From Lachancea dasiensis (taxonomy: Eukaryota > Ascomycota > Saccharomycetes > Saccharomycetales > Saccharomycetaceae), in contig LT598459.1 in the NCBI GenBank assembly GCA_900074725.1, positions 630,467 to 694,466 on the forward strand: a stretch of DNA of 64,000 nucleotides, in the 5' to 3' direction. The notes under the pieces are model-generated. The model was not told the origin of the DNA and did not search any database. It saw only the letters and a program-made list of their open reading frames with translations. The position numbers and the translations under genes were made by a program. Position 1 is the stretch's first letter. The number at the start of each line of letters is the position of its first letter. This document shows positions 1 to 10,938 of the stretch, in pieces.

Positions 1-38
1 GATTACGTGCCCTCTAGCTGGCGCGCAGGTAGCTGAGC

Positions 39-133
39 TCACTTCTCGTCAAGCAGAGATCCTACGACGGCCAACTCCTGCTCCAAAGCCTCAAATCTCA
101 CATATACTACGTAAATCAAATGGTATTTTTCTT
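39..133 (-). other. possible C-terminal tail of an unidentified gene
   Basis: On the minus strand an open frame ends with TGA at 41..39 and reads FEALEQELAVVGSLLDEK before the stop. The codon pattern looks protein-like, but the frame is open for only about 30 codons and has no ATG, so it would have to be a last exon or chance. No family could be recognised. The rest of 134-615 holds only short unconvincing frames; it is the 3' flank of the hydrolase gene that follows. Confidence 0.2.
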
Positions 134-615
134 ATAAAATAGAACTGTACGTCTCCCAAGCATATATCACACAAGCTTACTTTTAAAGCTTTTGAAATCT
201 CCAACCGGAACACATCGTGCCATATCTCTTTGCGGGCCACTTAAACAGGACAGTTTTTGAATTACATATATGTTTGTTAATTTGTCTCATATCAAATTGA
301 AGATGGTCGCATCGTTTGGAGCAGATGATGGTAAGCCAAGCCGTTGAGCAAATTGGTGACGAATAAATATTATGTATAGACAATGTGCCGGGTGTCTAAT
401 CTACGTTAGTTCAGTCCTCAATCGGTCATCTACATCAATGTCATAATTGCCACAACTTTCCTGGTCACAAGAAGCAGCTTCAAGGCAAAGCAACTCTAAG
501 GCAAAAAGTAAGCCACCTAGTCCGGACTAGAACCATGGCGATCTGACAAAAATTAGCACAAGAAAATTGGGGCTATCTTGCCCTAGAGCCCTTATGCCTT
601 ACCAACAACTTCAAA

Positions 616-1473
616 TTAAAGGTCTTGTAAAAAGTTTCTGACCATTCCAAAGAGACACTCCCTTGCAGCGGGTTGTTCAACGCGATGATCTGCCCCTTTG
701 ATGAGGCCAGAGTGCTTGGAATAGAAGGTCGGGTCACTACATGAAGCCCACTTGGATAAAAGTTTTGGTTTATCGACAAACTTGGGTACAAATTGGTCGA
801 ATTCGGAGTAGGCAATCATGAACGGCTTCTGGATCTTCCCAAAAGTGGATTTTAAGCTTTCAGGCTCAAGGTCCGATGAAAAGTAGTCATCGTCGCCGCC
901 CGGGAGAGCCAGTGAGCACCATCTGTATGCGGTTATAGGAGTGCCCATCATAATCTTGGCGTATTCATATGGTAAAATCTCAGCTCCTTGTCCTCTGTCC
1001 ACTAGGGCCTTCGCTCTTGCGTTCAGTCTTTCCCATTCCCCTGGATCTACCGACTGTGAAAAGCCTTCGCGGTCAGAAGCGGAGCCCTGCATAATGCCCC
1101 CTTCCACGGTCTCGCCGTAGTTCAGCAAGTAATGCATGGTATCCTGCGATCCCGTTGAGTGTCCAAACAGGACAATTGATTCACGGGAGCCACCTGCAGG
1201 CGACCGCAAATACTCCACCAACTGCTTGATTTCGCGGATGTCGTTATCCAGCGATGAAAGACCCCAGCCCTTAAAACTGCTGGACATTTGAATTTGCACC
1301 ACAGACCACCCAAGGGGGCTTACTTGTTCTGCAACCTTGGTGAAGTAGTCGAGAGTCAAAAGTCCGTCTTCTAGACCCCCGATTAAAATGATAGTCTTTT
1401 TGAGCAACCTAGGAGTGAACTCAAAAGCTGCCTTCTGAGGCGCATAGCTGTGCAAAATACCCGTATGCGACAT
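616..1473 (-). CDS. alpha/beta hydrolase of the DUF1749 (UPF0613) family
   Basis: Predicted protein of 285 residues. The N-terminal signature GILHSYAPQ...AFEF, the strand-loop IILIGGLEDGLLT and the nucleophile-elbow-like VLFGHSTGSQD are characteristic of the fungal DUF1749 family of alpha/beta hydrolases. The Ser of GHSTGS is the likely nucleophile and a C-terminal GADHRVEQP motif supplies a candidate catalytic His. The substrate is not known; some relatives are discussed as esterases, but no specific reaction can be claimed. The ATG at 1473 was chosen because the family similarity starts just after it; the frame continues upstream only from non-ATG codons. It is divergently placed from PXA1. 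S. cerevisiae does not, to my knowledge, keep a gene at this position, so this is either an ancestral gene lost there or a local insertion. Confidence 0.8.
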   Translation of the reverse strand: MSHTGILHSYAPQKAAFEFTPRLLKKTIILIGGLEDGLLTLDYFTKVAEQVSPLGWSVVQIQMSSSFKGWGLSSLDNDIREIKQLVEYLRSPAGGSRESIVLFGHSTGSQDTMHYLLNYGETVEGGIMQGSASDREGFSQSVDPGEWERLNARAKALVDRGQGAEILPYEYAKIMMGTPITAYRWCSLALPGGDDDYFSSDLEPESLKSTFGKIQKPFMIAYSEFDQFVPKFVDKPKLLSKWASCSDPTFYSKHSGLIKGADHRVEQPAARECLFGMVRNFLQDL

Positions 1474-2088
1474 ATGTACTACTTGTTTTGCAAATGTGAG
1501 CTCTTTCCCAAGTGAAAAGTGGTGGATCAAGACGAGAGGAACTTTTTCGATAGTCCTTAAATAAACCCCTATAAGGAGCTACCTTCCGGGAGCCGTAGGA
1601 CCTTGTGGGCGAGAAAACAAGGCTATCTCTACATACTTACTGCTGACAACTAACGTCTGCTGTATTTCTTTCGAAACCTTAGTCAGCCTTCAAAGGTTCA
1701 CACCAACGGAGTCGCTCTAACCAATCCCGCTTGCACCCACAATTGAGTTCGAACAGTAGTAAAGAAAGATACACACAGCTGTAAAGGGTCGTTAAGAGCT
1801 CGAATTAATGAGGGACCATATTTTGTTCTTATATACCAAGTTTTCTTAGTTTTGGGGATGTCACGAAATTCGGGGCAGTGGAGACAGGTCATTATTATTC
1901 CTGGAATATGAATGGCCCTCAAATCATAAGGTATAAAAGACATGAGAATGCAAAGCTGATAACGAATCGCACTAGGACTAGGCTTGAACCGTTTTCCTCA
2001 TAAACCAAAAGTGAGTGAGGACTTTAGTATAGAGCATTGTACGTATTTGACTGTTGGAGTCTAGCGCAGGGTTTCTGTCATTTCAAGT
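1474..2088. promoter_or_regulatory. divergent intergenic region, hydrolase / PXA1
   Basis: 615 bp between two divergent starts. I looked for an oleate response element (CGG N3 TNA spaced from CCG), which would be expected if PXA1 is fatty-acid induced as in S. cerevisiae, and saw no convincing match. No RNA gene was recognised. Confidence 0.4.
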
Positions 2089-4584
2089 ATGGTTGAAACG
2101 GCCCTTACTCGGCAGAGGCTAATACACCTGTTGTTAAAACTGCCGCGGGAATGTATTGGACTGAATTTAGATGGAGTTGCACGCTCAAGAATTGCAAGAG
2201 TTATTCTGGAACATCTGTGGCAGCTCGTACGCAACCCAAATGCGCCCACAAACCATAGGAAACGAGCGCAGATCATCATGATAACACTCGTGTTCTCGGG
2301 CGCTACAGCAGTCTCCGGGGCTGGATACTTGGTATGCGGGCTGATAGGCAGGCTTAGAGCCAGAGGGTTTAGTCAGAAACCTGTAATTCGACGGACGAGA
2401 TCGCAGATCATGCTCCATAACGGTGCGAGGGTGATGTATGTACCGTACGAGGAGAATGCCGACAGCAAAAAGCGGATTCTTATTCGCCCTAAGAACGATG
2501 ACATGTACGAGCACGACAAGTTTCTTTTCAAGTATTTCGGCAAAAACAAGACATCGCAGGTTTTCTACTCCAAGTTCATCAGCCAGCTGAGCATCATCTA
2601 TCGTATCCTGGTGCCGAAGATTGCAGATCGTAACTCGTTTCTGATTGCCTTTCAGATTTTTTTTCTGGTCATGAGGACGTGGCTATCGTTGTTCGTGGCC
2701 CGGCTGGATGGTCAGATAGTTAGAGACATCATTACCGGAAAGAGCCGGAAGTTCCTTGTCGACTTACTCTGTTGGTTTTTGATTGCTTTCCCTGCCTCAT
2801 ATACCAACAGCGCGATCAAGTTCTTGCAGCGCAAATTAAGCTTGAATTTTCGCATCAACCTTACTCGTTATATCCATGACATGTATCTGGATAAACGATT
2901 GGCGTTTTATAAGTTGACTTTTGATAGTCAAGCTTCCAGTTCGGTTATTGCAAATATTGATAACTCGATAGCCAATGATGTGACCAAATTTTGCGACGCC
3001 ATATGCTCGGTTTTCGCAAATATTGCCAAACCCGTAATAGATCTCGTCTTCTTTTCGGTATACTTGAGGGATAACCTAGGGAGTATTGGTATTGTGGGAA
3101 TTTTTGTCAATTATTTCATCACCGGTTATTTGTTGAAACGCTGGACGCCTCCTTTGGGAAAACTTGTGAGCAAACGTTCTGCAGCCGAGGGAGATTATTA
3201 CAACTATCACTTGAATTTGATCAATAATACAGAAGAGATTGCCTTCTATCATGGAACAAAAGTTGAACGTACAAAGGTTAATGCTCTTTATGACTATCTG
3301 ATGGACCAGATGCTTCTCGTGGATCGCGTGAAAGTCAACTATAACATTTTGGAGGACTACGTCTTAAAATACACCTGGTCTGCATTAGGTTATGTTTTTG
3401 CCTCAATTCCAATCGTGATCACAACCTTTACCACAGGTGTGAACAACGAAGAAGTAAATATGCGGGAATTCATCGTGAACAAACGGCTTATGCTATCGCT
3501 TGCCGATGCTGGTAGCAGGCTAATGCACTCCATAAAAGATATTGCGCAACTCACGGGCTATACCAACAGAATATTCACACTTTTGGCGGTTCTTCACAGA
3601 GTCCATGCATCTGACTTTAACTATGGAGCCATCTTAGAAGACGAAAAAGATTTAAATGTCGTCGATGATCAAGCGCCTAGCACCGAGATTGTACGAGGGA
3701 CAGTCCAAAGAAGTTTCAACGGAATAAGATTGGAGAACATTGATGTGATTATTCCTTCGAAGTACGGTAAAGAGGGTACAAAACTCGTTAAGAAGCTGAG
3801 ATTTCAAATCCCTCCCGTTATTACGCTTGACAATGCCAATTCCGACTCGCAGGTTAACATGAGCCAAAAGCTGACATTTCAGGGTCCAGGTAGTAGTTTG
3901 TTGATTCTAGGACCTAATGGGTGTGGCAAGACATCTATTCAGCGAATAATCGCGGAGATTTGGCCGATCTACAATAAAAACGGTCTGCTATCGGTTCCGG
4001 CAAATTCTGAATTGTTTTGTGTCCCTCAAAAGCCGTATTTCATCCAAGGTGGTACGTTTCGAGAGCAAATTATTTATCCAATGTCAGCCGACGCATTTTT
4101 TGAGGGAGGCCACAGAGACAAAGAGCTTGTCCAAATCCTTGGTGAGGTGCACTTGGATTACTTCCTAAGAAGAGGGAAAGGGTGGAAATACCTGGACGCT
4201 ATAGCGGAGTGGAAGGATGTTTTGAGCGGTGGTGAAAGGCAGCGCATGAACTTCGCACGCATCATGTTTCATAAGCCTCGATTTGTTGTACTCGACGAGG
4301 CCACCAATGCAATTAGTGCCGATATGGAGGACTATTTGTTCAACCTTTTGAGAAGATATCGCTATAACTTCATCACCATTTCTCAAAGGCCATCATTAAT
4401 CAAGTATCACGATTTCGCACTAGAAATTACAGGAGATGAAACTTGGCGATTGCAAGACCTTGGAACAGATGAGGTCATTACTTCCATCGAAAAAGAGATT
4501 GAGACTCTGCAAGAAAAACTTAAAAACGTAAGTGCTTGGGATGAAGAACGAGCTGCCCTTGCCAGAAAATTGGCTCATATCTGA
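2089..4584 (+). CDS. PXA1: peroxisomal long-chain fatty acid ABC half-transporter (Pxa1, ABCD family)
   Basis: 831 residues, near the usual length for Pxa1/Pxa2 and human ALDP. Order of parts: a basic N-terminal stretch, a membrane domain around residues 70-450 with the ABCD EAA-like motif [11 protein letters not shown], then one nucleotide-binding domain with Walker [10 protein letters not shown] (about 607-615), signature LSGGERQRM (about 710), Walker [10 protein letters not shown] and a terminal coiled tail. Pxa1 pairs with Pxa2 in the peroxisomal membrane to import activated long-chain fatty acids for beta-oxidation. The choice of Pxa1 over Pxa2 rests on synteny: it is followed by NOP53 and KES1, as YPL147W is in S. 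cerevisiae. Its stop codon overlaps the 3' end of the convergent DUF218 gene by 10 nt. Confidence 0.93.
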   Translation: MVETALTRQRLIHLLLKLPRECIGLNLDGVARSRIARVILEHLWQLVRNPNAPTNHRKRAQIIMITLVFSGATAVSGAGYLVCGLIGRLRARGFSQKPVIRRTRSQIMLHNGARVMYVPYEENADSKKRILIRPKNDDMYEHDKFLFKYFGKNKTSQVFYSKFISQLSIIYRILVPKIADRNSFLIAFQIFFLVMRTWLSLFVARLDGQIVRDIITGKSRKFLVDLLCWFLIAFPASYTNSAIKFLQRKLSLNFRINLTRYIHDMYLDKRLAFYKLTFDSQASSSVIANIDNSIANDVTKFCDAICSVFANIAKPVIDLVFFSVYLRDNLGSIGIVGIFVNYFITGYLLKRWTPPLGKLVSKRSAAEGDYYNYHLNLINNTEEIAFYHGTKVERTKVNALYDYLMDQMLLVDRVKVNYNILEDYVLKYTWSALGYVFASIPIVITTFTTGVNNEEVNMREFIVNKRLMLSLADAGSRLMHSIKDIAQLTGYTNRIFTLLAVLHRVHASDFNYGAILEDEKDLNVVDDQAPSTEIVRGTVQRSFNGIRLENIDVIIPSKYGKEGTKLVKKLRFQIPPVITLDNANSDSQVNMSQKLTFQGPGSSLLILGPNGCGKTSIQRIIAEIWPIYNKNGLLSVPANSELFCVPQKPYFIQGGTFREQIIYPMSADAFFEGGHRDKELVQILGEVHLDYFLRRGKGWKYLDAIAEWKDVLSGGERQRMNFARIMFHKPRFVVLDEATNAISADMEDYLFNLLRRYRYNFITISQRPSLIKYHDFALEITGDETWRLQDLGTDEVITSIEKEIETLQEKLKNVSAWDEERAALARKLAHI

Positions 4585-5462
4585 CTACCAACTGACCAAG
4601 GCATTTTGTTTTCGACCATGGATTTAAAAAATGCATGATCGTCCTCAATCGGATGTGTTACATTATATGGTAGAGCATAGCCTGGATAAATTTGAAAAGG
4701 GTTTCTTTTCAGTTTTTTGCTCGATAGCGGGTCCTTGGAAGCATACCAGTCTACGCTAAAGAGATTTAGGGCATTTTTTGTCTCCTGGTGCTCTAGTTCT
4801 TCCTTGTAAGTCGAGTGCTGTTGTATATCGGTGTAAACAGGCTGAGGTTCATATGACAAATATGAGATTCGATTCGCAGGGTAGTCTATCGCAGCAGCGT
4901 GTAACTCCATAAAGCGCCTTCTTTTAAATCCAAAACCAGCAATTGTCATCTGTGTGGCATGACTTGACGTTATTTCGTGGAATCTCAATAGTGAATAAAA
5001 CAAATTGTCCAGGGAGTCTAGGGCAAAATCTTCAGTGCTAACGTGTTTCGCGAAAAGTTCATCGACGGTTAGCTTCTGACAGTTCATTTTATGGCTGATA
5101 CGGGAGCAATATCTAGCTATATCCTTGTGGCTTGAAAGGGCAAGCGGGAGCTCAAAACCGTTGGTCACTGCGTTGAGAAGCTTTCTAGCGAGCAAAAAGT
5201 ACGACTGAGCCTCCGTAACGGGGCCAGCTTCTTTCTTGGTGCACGATCCACTAAACAATAGCAGAGATGTAGAAGTACTGTCAAGCAGCCTATCCAACGC
5301 TAGAAGGGAATGCATTATAAAACTCAAATGGTCACGGCCTTCGAGCTGGAAAGCCGCCAAGTGCCACTGCTTGAAGGATTGGCCGAAATTTTCGGGTTCC
5401 AACCCTTGGTCAATTTTCCATATAGCGTGACAGGGTACTATTATTAGGTGTGATTTGACCAT
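4575..5462 (-). CDS. DUF218-domain protein, YOR238W orthologue
   Basis: 295 residues from the ATG at 5462, chosen because the conserved start [15 protein letters not shown] follows it directly; the frame runs a further 24 codons upstream without another good ATG. Recognisable stretches are [53 protein letters not shown] and [12 protein letters not shown], which follow the pattern of S. cerevisiae YOR238W and the DUF218 fold. DUF218 proteins include bacterial envelope factors, but the yeast protein has no assigned reaction. In S. cerevisiae the gene lies next to HES1, and here it lies two genes from KES1/HES1, so position supports orthology. It is convergent with PXA1 and the two open frames share 10 nt. 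Confidence 0.85.
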   Translation of the reverse strand: MVKSHLIIVPCHAIWKIDQGLEPENFGQSFKQWHLAAFQLEGRDHLSFIMHSLLALDRLLDSTSTSLLLFSGSCTKKEAGPVTEAQSYFLLARKLLNAVTNGFELPLALSSHKDIARYCSRISHKMNCQKLTVDELFAKHVSTEDFALDSLDNLFYSLLRFHEITSSHATQMTIAGFGFKRRRFMELHAAAIDYPANRISYLSYEPQPVYTDIQQHSTYKEELEHQETKNALNLFSVDWYASKDPLSSKKLKRNPFQIYPGYALPYNVTHPIEDDHAFFKSMVENKMPWSVGSQI

Positions 5463-5845
5463 GGGCGTCTGGGGTTGGACCTTACAGGCTTTTCTATCGA
5501 TAACAACCCACGTTCCAATTGTAACGGTAACCAAAAGATCAATAAATCAATTCATCAAGTTGGTGATACTTAGAACCACGTGATATGAATATGAAAGGAC
5601 ATAGAAAAGTTGTCTCACTGTGACACCGAAGGCCGCTTCCTAGTGCCAGGAATTACATCTGGAGTAAGGCGAATCAAATTTTCTTCCACAAGCAGCTTTT
5701 TGTAACTTCAATATTCCAATTTCCGTGGGATCCCACATTTTGCATATCCTTATTATTAAAATGCTAGTATACATACATAAAAATGCTACATGTTCCTCAG
5801 AAACTCATCGAAAAAAGAACGGTCAGTCCAGGCAGCAGAAAGCAA
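5463..5845. other. intergenic, NOP53 3' end to DUF218 gene 5' end
   Basis: About 380 bp, AT-rich, containing the NOP53 3' flank and the promoter of the DUF218 gene. No RNA gene or repeat was recognised. Confidence 0.4.
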
Positions 5846-7189
5846 TCACTTGAGATCTTTGTAAGTCCACTTTTCCGTGATTTTGGGGGAGTATCTTCTA
5901 CCCTTTCTCACAGGCACACGCGCTTCTATCTTACCAGAGCCTTGTAGCTTTTGAACAGTATCATAAAGTAGATTACCTTCTGGTTTCAGCTTACGCAAAG
6001 AGTCTGATAGCTCGTCAGAAAACTTCACCTCGAGATTGTCATCTCTAACAGAATGTTTGGTGCCTAGCTTGTGTGTCCTCTTAGCCGTGGCGGGCTTGGT
6101 AACCTTATTGGCCATCTCATTTTGACGAGCAACATGAGCCTCGTCAACACTATTATTCAATTCCTCAAAACGCTCTAGCTCTTGCAACTGCTTTTTTAGA
6201 TTCTTGAGCTCTGACTGCAAGTTCAATCTTTCTTGATGTTTTTTTTGTTTGTTTCTTTGATATTTCGTTTTCTTCTTGTTAACTACAGGCTTGTTGAGAG
6301 ATAGTCTGGCTGACTCTTCTTCATTCTCCTCTGCGTCTTCTCCCTTGTTAGCCTCTTCATCGCTGCTGGAATCCAGCTCTTCCTCGTTGTCCAGTGTTTC
6401 CATTAATTGGCTAATTCTTGCTTTGTAAGTTTCCATTTGTAAACGAGTCTCCTCTTTCGCCTTTTCACCCTGATATTCTTTCTCTATCAGCTGAGTCCAG
6501 CTCGAATTGCTTGGGTTGTACGATTTGCCCGCATGAGGTAACTTTTCTATTTCCTTTACCACGATCGGAGCTCGGGAAAGTGTGTCAGGAGCCACTGTCG
6601 CCTTAGACCACCCGGTGGTAGATAACGTCTTCAGTTCTTCGGGAATTTTTTGGCCCTTCTTTGTGGACATTTTGATACCCGAGGGAGTCTTTATGGTCTC
6701 TTCAGCGCCCCACAAGTCATTGCCGTCACCAGCCCTGACCAAACCTCTTTTGGATACAGCACTCTTGAGTTTACTTTGTCCTTCAACACGGCCCGCCAAG
6801 GCCATCAATCGTCTCAGCTCCTTCTTCGAGACACCTTGAACCTTGGTTTTTTTCTGCTCCTCTTTCAACCCATTCTTGGGGTGTGCTAGCGCGGGGACTT
6901 TCGAGTTAGACTTGATGGACTCTAAAATTTCAGTAGATTTCACATTTTTTTTGATCTGCTTGCGCTTGATCAGTTTCTGCTTCAAGATCTCATCACCTTC
7001 AGTGTCGATTTGAAACAGATCCTTATTTGCCAGACTGCTTAAGTCTTTCGAACCATGCGTTATCTCCTCATCGTTCTGTTGTTGAATCGATTTTTCAATA
7101 TCTGAGATATCGATGTTCTTTCTCCAAGCCTTTTTGCCTTTGCGCGAAGACTGCTTGTATTGTGATGGTCTTTCCGCTGCTGATGCCAT
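5846..7189 (-). CDS. NOP53: 60S ribosome biogenesis factor Nop53
   Basis: 447 residues (S. cerevisiae about 455). The N-terminus carries SRKGKKAWRKNID, the conserved Nop53 box; the middle holds TPSGIKMSTKK and a PSNSSWTQLIEKEYQ motif; long Lys/Glu-rich and acidic stretches follow (EELDSSSDEEANKGEDAEE), and the C-terminus is basic (VRKGRRYSPKITEKWTYKDLK). In yeast Nop53 sits on the pre-60S foot, recruits Mtr4 and the exosome for 7S/ITS2 processing and works in the nucleolus and nucleus. Homopolymeric and charge-biased sequence is normal for the family. Orientation and position next to KES1 match YPL146C-YPL145C. The ATG at 7189 begins the conserved N-terminus, so the start is secure. Confidence 0.93.
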   Translation of the reverse strand: MASAAERPSQYKQSSRKGKKAWRKNIDISDIEKSIQQQNDEEITHGSKDLSSLANKDLFQIDTEGDEILKQKLIKRKQIKKNVKSTEILESIKSNSKVPALAHPKNGLKEEQKKTKVQGVSKKELRRLMALAGRVEGQSKLKSAVSKRGLVRAGDGNDLWGAEETIKTPSGIKMSTKKGQKIPEELKTLSTTGWSKATVAPDTLSRAPIVVKEIEKLPHAGKSYNPSNSSWTQLIEKEYQGEKAKEETRLQMETYKARISQLMETLDNEEELDSSSDEEANKGEDAEENEEESARLSLNKPVVNKKKTKYQRNKQKKHQERLNLQSELKNLKKQLQELERFEELNNSVDEAHVARQNEMANKVTKPATAKRTHKLGTKHSVRDDNLEVKFSDELSDSLRKLKPEGNLLYDTVQKLQGSGKIEARVPVRKGRRYSPKITEKWTYKDLK

Positions 7190-7541
7190 CTCTTGAACAC
7201 TTATTGAGCTCTTCTACCAACCTTAAGTGCTAGTAATGTCTTGGTGATGTGCTCATCTCAAGCTCATCGCCTTCAAATTTTTCAGAATCTCGTATATGTT
7301 GACTATGACATGAAGTTCCGCCAGCCGGACGAAAGACAGGCAGACAGACATCGTCTATACTATTGCTGATGTTAAGTCATGATATATCTTACTTAAAGTC
7401 CGTAATTGGGCATGGAATGAAGAGGTTCTTAAAAACGGGCGTGGCACTCCCCTGGGAATAGCCTCCAAAAATGGAAAATTAGTGTCTACTGCTAGCGGGC
7501 GACGAAAAGTGCCCTCCCCAGTATGTCGAGTAACCTTGCTA
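7190..7541. other. intergenic, KES1 3' end to NOP53 5' end
   Basis: About 350 bp. It holds the NOP53 promoter and the KES1 3' flank. No further gene or repeat was seen. Confidence 0.4.
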
Positions 7542-8792
7542 TTACACCGCAACTTCCTTCTCTTCATCCCACAGATTCCGTTTGAACCGCCAATGCATGG
7601 CCGTGGTAGCTTTCTTGTCGTCTTTGTCGCCCGTCAAAGTACCGCTGGGTACGTTTCTGTTAGATAATTGGCACTTCTCGGCGAGTTTCGTGAAGGCATC
7701 GGAGATACCAGAGGAGTAGTCCTCGTCAACAAACCACCGTCTGTTCCACTTGGAGCCCTCGGCCAATTCTTGCTTGCGTAACTCTCTTTGAGCGTTTTCC
7801 AGAGCAGACTTCTCCTCGTGAATTTGGTTGAAATCGCCACCTTGGACCGCAAGAGCCACCTTCTCCCACGCTTTCCTGCTCTCAAGAGGGCTCTGCTGGT
7901 CGATTGGCTTGACGCGCAAATGCTCTGCCTTCAGTTTTGAGGCATCGTAAAATAGGTCTTCGCTCTTCGACTTGCCCTTGTTTATGGTAGAAACGCCGGA
8001 CCACTGGCCCTTGATGGTGTACAGAGCCTTCTCTTTATCAGCAGCGTGCGAAGAGTTTTGGAATATGCGAGCCTTAAAAGCATTCTTCTTGCCCGAGAAG
8101 TAACCTCTGCCTGTAAACTCCACCACACACAACAGACCGTTGGAACCTTGAATGTAGGATCTTCCTTCAAGCTCCACAAAAGGTGAAGCTACAAGCATTC
8201 CTTCGATGTGTAAAGGTGGCAAAGTTATTAGATACTGCTCGCCTAGGTTTCCAAATTCCAGCAACGCGTGTCCAAACTGCTTAACGCTTAGCGATGCCGT
8301 GGAAATTGAGGCCTTGACCTGGTTGTAGCCTTGCAATGTTGTCTTATTTTTGTCGTTGAAAATTGTGTAAGCGGTAACAGGCGGGTGATGGGAGACTTGC
8401 TCACTGAGTAGAATCGTTTCCCCGAAACCTGGATTTTCCTTGTTCTCCCACTTCCCCACAAACAGCTCGCCTAAAAATGGGTTAAGTGGCTTTTTCTCCG
8501 TGCCCATGGCTTCGTTTCTGGAGCAGTATTGCGACTTCAAAGTGGAGATGAACCACCTCACCACAGCCAACATACGGAGTTCCTCCACGCTAGTTCCATC
8601 TGCACCCGGTTCGGTGATGAAATTTGGACCCAAAAACAAATCCGGGTGTTCGCCCCAATACTGCGAATACTCGGAAAGGGATGTTGGGGACAAAATGAAT
8701 GGAGGAGCCGTTAGGGTCGACAAATCCCCGTTGAAAGAGGTTATCGATTTCAAGAAAGACGTCCAGGATGAAGATTTGGCGTAACTCGACAT
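7542..8792 (-). CDS. KES1: oxysterol-binding protein homologue Kes1/Osh4
   Basis: 416 residues, a short OSBP-related protein made only of the lipid-binding domain. It begins [17 protein letters not shown], matching the lid region of Kes1, and has LNPFLGELF and the family fingerprint EQVSHHPP at about 131-138, whose residues contact the PI4P headgroup. Kes1/Osh4 exchanges sterol and PI4P between ER and Golgi membranes and restrains Sec14-dependent Golgi traffic. The ATG at 8792 is chosen by homology; the open frame extends 13 codons upstream only from a GTG. S. cerevisiae has the ohnologues KES1 (YPL145C) and HES1 (YOR237W); this is their single pre-duplication counterpart. Confidence 0.95.
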   Translation of the reverse strand: MSSYAKSSSWTSFLKSITSFNGDLSTLTAPPFILSPTSLSEYSQYWGEHPDLFLGPNFITEPGADGTSVEELRMLAVVRWFISTLKSQYCSRNEAMGTEKKPLNPFLGELFVGKWENKENPGFGETILLSEQVSHHPPVTAYTIFNDKNKTTLQGYNQVKASISTASLSVKQFGHALLEFGNLGEQYLITLPPLHIEGMLVASPFVELEGRSYIQGSNGLLCVVEFTGRGYFSGKKNAFKARIFQNSSHAADKEKALYTIKGQWSGVSTINKGKSKSEDLFYDASKLKAEHLRVKPIDQQSPLESRKAWEKVALAVQGGDFNQIHEEKSALENAQRELRKQELAEGSKWNRRWFVDEDYSSGISDAFTKLAEKCQLSNRNVPSGTLTGDKDDKKATTAMHWRFKRNLWDEEKEVAV

Positions 8793-9460
8793 ATTTAAAG
8801 GCTTGATTTTCGTAGCTGGGACCTCCAACACACCTCAGATCTTGAAAGGCAAAAATATAATGAGAGAATAGGACTACCTATCAGTGAATCCCAGTAAACC
8901 AGTTTTTCAACTCCCTAGTATAACGCAGCCGCAAGAATACTTCCAGGGCACTTACGAGACACACTTTTTTCAGCGAATGTACTTTTGGCTTTACGTAGAG
9001 GGTCATAAATTTCGTTATCTGGCGGGATTATTAACGAAACTCACCTTTTCGTCAAAAGGTATAACAAGCCCAGCATTTGGGTTTACGAACAAGGTTGAAC
9101 ACGACAGGAGCGATAGCTGCTATAGTCGATCGAATATTCAAGATGCATAGAGGAATGATTGTTTATTGATACTAGGAGCTCAGAAAAATTGGTTACTTTA
9201 CCGTTGAAAAATGAGGAATTGTGGCTCGCTTTCTTATATTGGAATCAGCAATTTGAAGAGCAATGTCACTTGGTCCTGATGGCGTAGGCATGCGGATGGG
9301 CACGTTGAGTTCCATTTTCTGTCATTTGTAAGAAACACGCTAAATTGAGGGCCGCGTTTCCATACGTTGGTCCTTCCGATATGCTCAATACGATGTTTTG
9401 CTTGTTTGGTTGGTTTTTTATTGTGTCGTCGTCAGTCAGATGAGTTCACGGGTGGGTTTC
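8793..9460. other. intergenic, DFR1 3' end to KES1 5' end
   Basis: About 670 bp with the KES1 promoter and DFR1 3' flank. A plus-strand frame of 88 codons (8884-9150) lacks an ATG start and resembles nothing known, so it is treated as chance. No tRNA or snoRNA features were recognised. Confidence 0.35.
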
Positions 9461-10084
9461 TCATGCCTCTGGCCGACGCTTGTACAATGCAAACTCGTAC
9501 ACGTAACCCTTTTCGCGAATTTGAGGAACATTCGGCAGCTGTACGTTGGAAGGTAGAAATCCGGCGACATCGTCGTTTCGTTGGTAGAGCTGGGAGATCT
9601 TACCACGATCGAGAAACGTGTCCATTGGCGGCTGCTCTGTTCCATCTTCAGGGCGAATTTCTGTCATCAACATATAATCGTTCAATAACATAGTTTGCGC
9701 ATATACCTCTCCACCGCCAATGACAAAAATGCGCTCGAGGTCGCCCACAAGCTGAGGAAGCAGTTCTAAGCATTTGGCCAGCGAGTTACTCTGCCATACA
9801 TGGTCCGAGCTTTCCGTCGCAGGGGCCAAGCCATGTGCATGGTCCCGGGAAACAATCACGTTTACGCGTCCGGGCAACGGCCTGAACTTCGGTGGGATCG
9901 ACTCCCACGTTTTGCGCCCCATCACTACCGCATTTCGTCTGTCGCTGTTGAAAGTTCCGGTCGTTACCTGTCTGAAATAAGCCATTTCTTGCTTGAGCTT
10001 CCAAGGCAGCTTACCCTGGTGGCCAATGCCCATTTCGGGCATTAGACAAGCGACAATCGACACAACTGGGACCTTAGGAGACAT
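9461..10084 (-). CDS. DFR1: dihydrofolate reductase
   Basis: 207 residues (S. cerevisiae 211). DHFR landmarks are in order: VVSIVACLMPEMGIGHQGKLPWKL (residues 7-30), the NADPH-binding VVMGRKTWESIP, PLPGRVNVIVSR and the IFVIGGGEVY glycine loop. The conserved acidic residue of the folate site is the Glu in KQEMAYFRQVT. The enzyme reduces dihydrofolate to tetrahydrofolate with NADPH, for thymidylate and purine synthesis. The ATG at 10084 gives the usual short N-terminus. In S. cerevisiae DFR1 (YOR236W) also lies between HES1 and U3/RPL33B, so the position agrees. It is divergent from POC4. Confidence 0.96.
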   Translation of the reverse strand: MSPKVPVVSIVACLMPEMGIGHQGKLPWKLKQEMAYFRQVTTGTFNSDRRNAVVMGRKTWESIPPKFRPLPGRVNVIVSRDHAHGLAPATESSDHVWQSNSLAKCLELLPQLVGDLERIFVIGGGEVYAQTMLLNDYMLMTEIRPEDGTEQPPMDTFLDRGKISQLYQRNDDVAGFLPSNVQLPNVPQIREKGYVYEFALYKRRPEA

Positions 10085-10329
10085 TTCTCGCCAATCAAAA
10101 GGCTTCCGGTGTTGGACAAAGACAGTCGCTAGCTGGATCGAGCGTCCATCGGCATGTGCACGCCTGGTTCACATCTCGAAATGGGATGAGAACCACGGAT
10201 CACGAAGTACGTGGTGGCCGACCTCTGAATTCTTCAACAGTGGACACATTAAACGCTGAGTGTATTCACACCAATGACATCGAGCAGCAAGGTGGCTTCC
10301 TCACAGGCCCAGTGCAACGATCTTCACAG

Positions 10330-10710
10330 ATGGTAAAAACTACAGCGCATGAAATTGAAAACCCTTTCGGCTCCAAGGTCCATGTCCAGGTTTCGATACC
10401 CGAGAATGAGATCAACAGCCCGAAATCACCAATATCCATGGTAATAGCTACAGGTGCAACCCCCGCGGCGCAAACTTTGCAGACCTACGTGTATGCGATT
10501 CCGCGGGCTCAAGAGGTCTTGTCCACCGTGCTGGTAGATACTTCCGACGACTCAATACGGGAAACGGCGTTGCGCGTTGCCAAACTGTGCGCCAAAAAGA
10601 GCCAAAGGCCGTGCTACTTAAGCATGGCAGGCGGCCACGGTGCCGGCGGCTTTGGCCTCGATCAAGTATCACTATGTAAAGAGTGTGTTGGCCTAATCAA
10701 TAAGGATTAA
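10330..10710 (+). CDS. POC4: proteasome assembly chaperone Poc4 (Pba4/PAC4 type)
   Basis: 126 residues from ATG 10330 (S. cerevisiae Poc4 148). The start was chosen because MVKTTAHEIENPF lines up with the S. cerevisiae N-terminus; an in-frame ATG at 10186 would add 48 residues that look unlike the family. The core AQTLQTYVYAIPR and the C-terminal CAKKSQRPCYLSM...GGFGLDQ match the PAC4 fold. Poc4 forms a dimer with Irc25/Poc3 that acts on alpha-subunits during 20S proteasome assembly in the cytosol. The position between DFR1 and RPL33 matches YPL144W. Divergence is high, as is usual for this family, so the call relies on motif pattern plus synteny. Confidence 0.82.
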   Translation: MVKTTAHEIENPFGSKVHVQVSIPENEINSPKSPISMVIATGATPAAQTLQTYVYAIPRAQEVLSTVLVDTSDDSIRETALRVAKLCAKKSQRPCYLSMAGGHGAGGFGLDQVSLCKECVGLINKD

Positions 10711-10938
10711 GAAACAGTAAAAAGTAAAGGACGAAGAAGCACAACATGAAAACGCTATTGCGGGGACGTTTCACATTCAGCAGAAATCAACAGCATTCAA
10801 CAGCATTCAACAGCCCCACTCAAGCTACCGCGTCTCTACACAAACCTGTACACTACTCTTCTACTTCTGCAATTCCAGTCTCTAGTCCACCGTCCAAGCC
10901 TTTGGACAGCCGATTAGAAAAAAAAATAATAGAATAAA

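Noticed and set aside
183-383. 66-codon minus-strand frame at the left end.
   Set aside because: No family resemblance and no link to the possible tail at 39-133.
8884-9150. 88-codon plus-strand frame upstream of KES1.
   Set aside because: Starts from GTG, has no recognisable motif and lies in the KES1 promoter.
10156-10329. N-terminal extension of POC4.
   Set aside because: The frame begins at GTG, the first ATG (10186) gives unconserved sequence, and homology starts at 10330.
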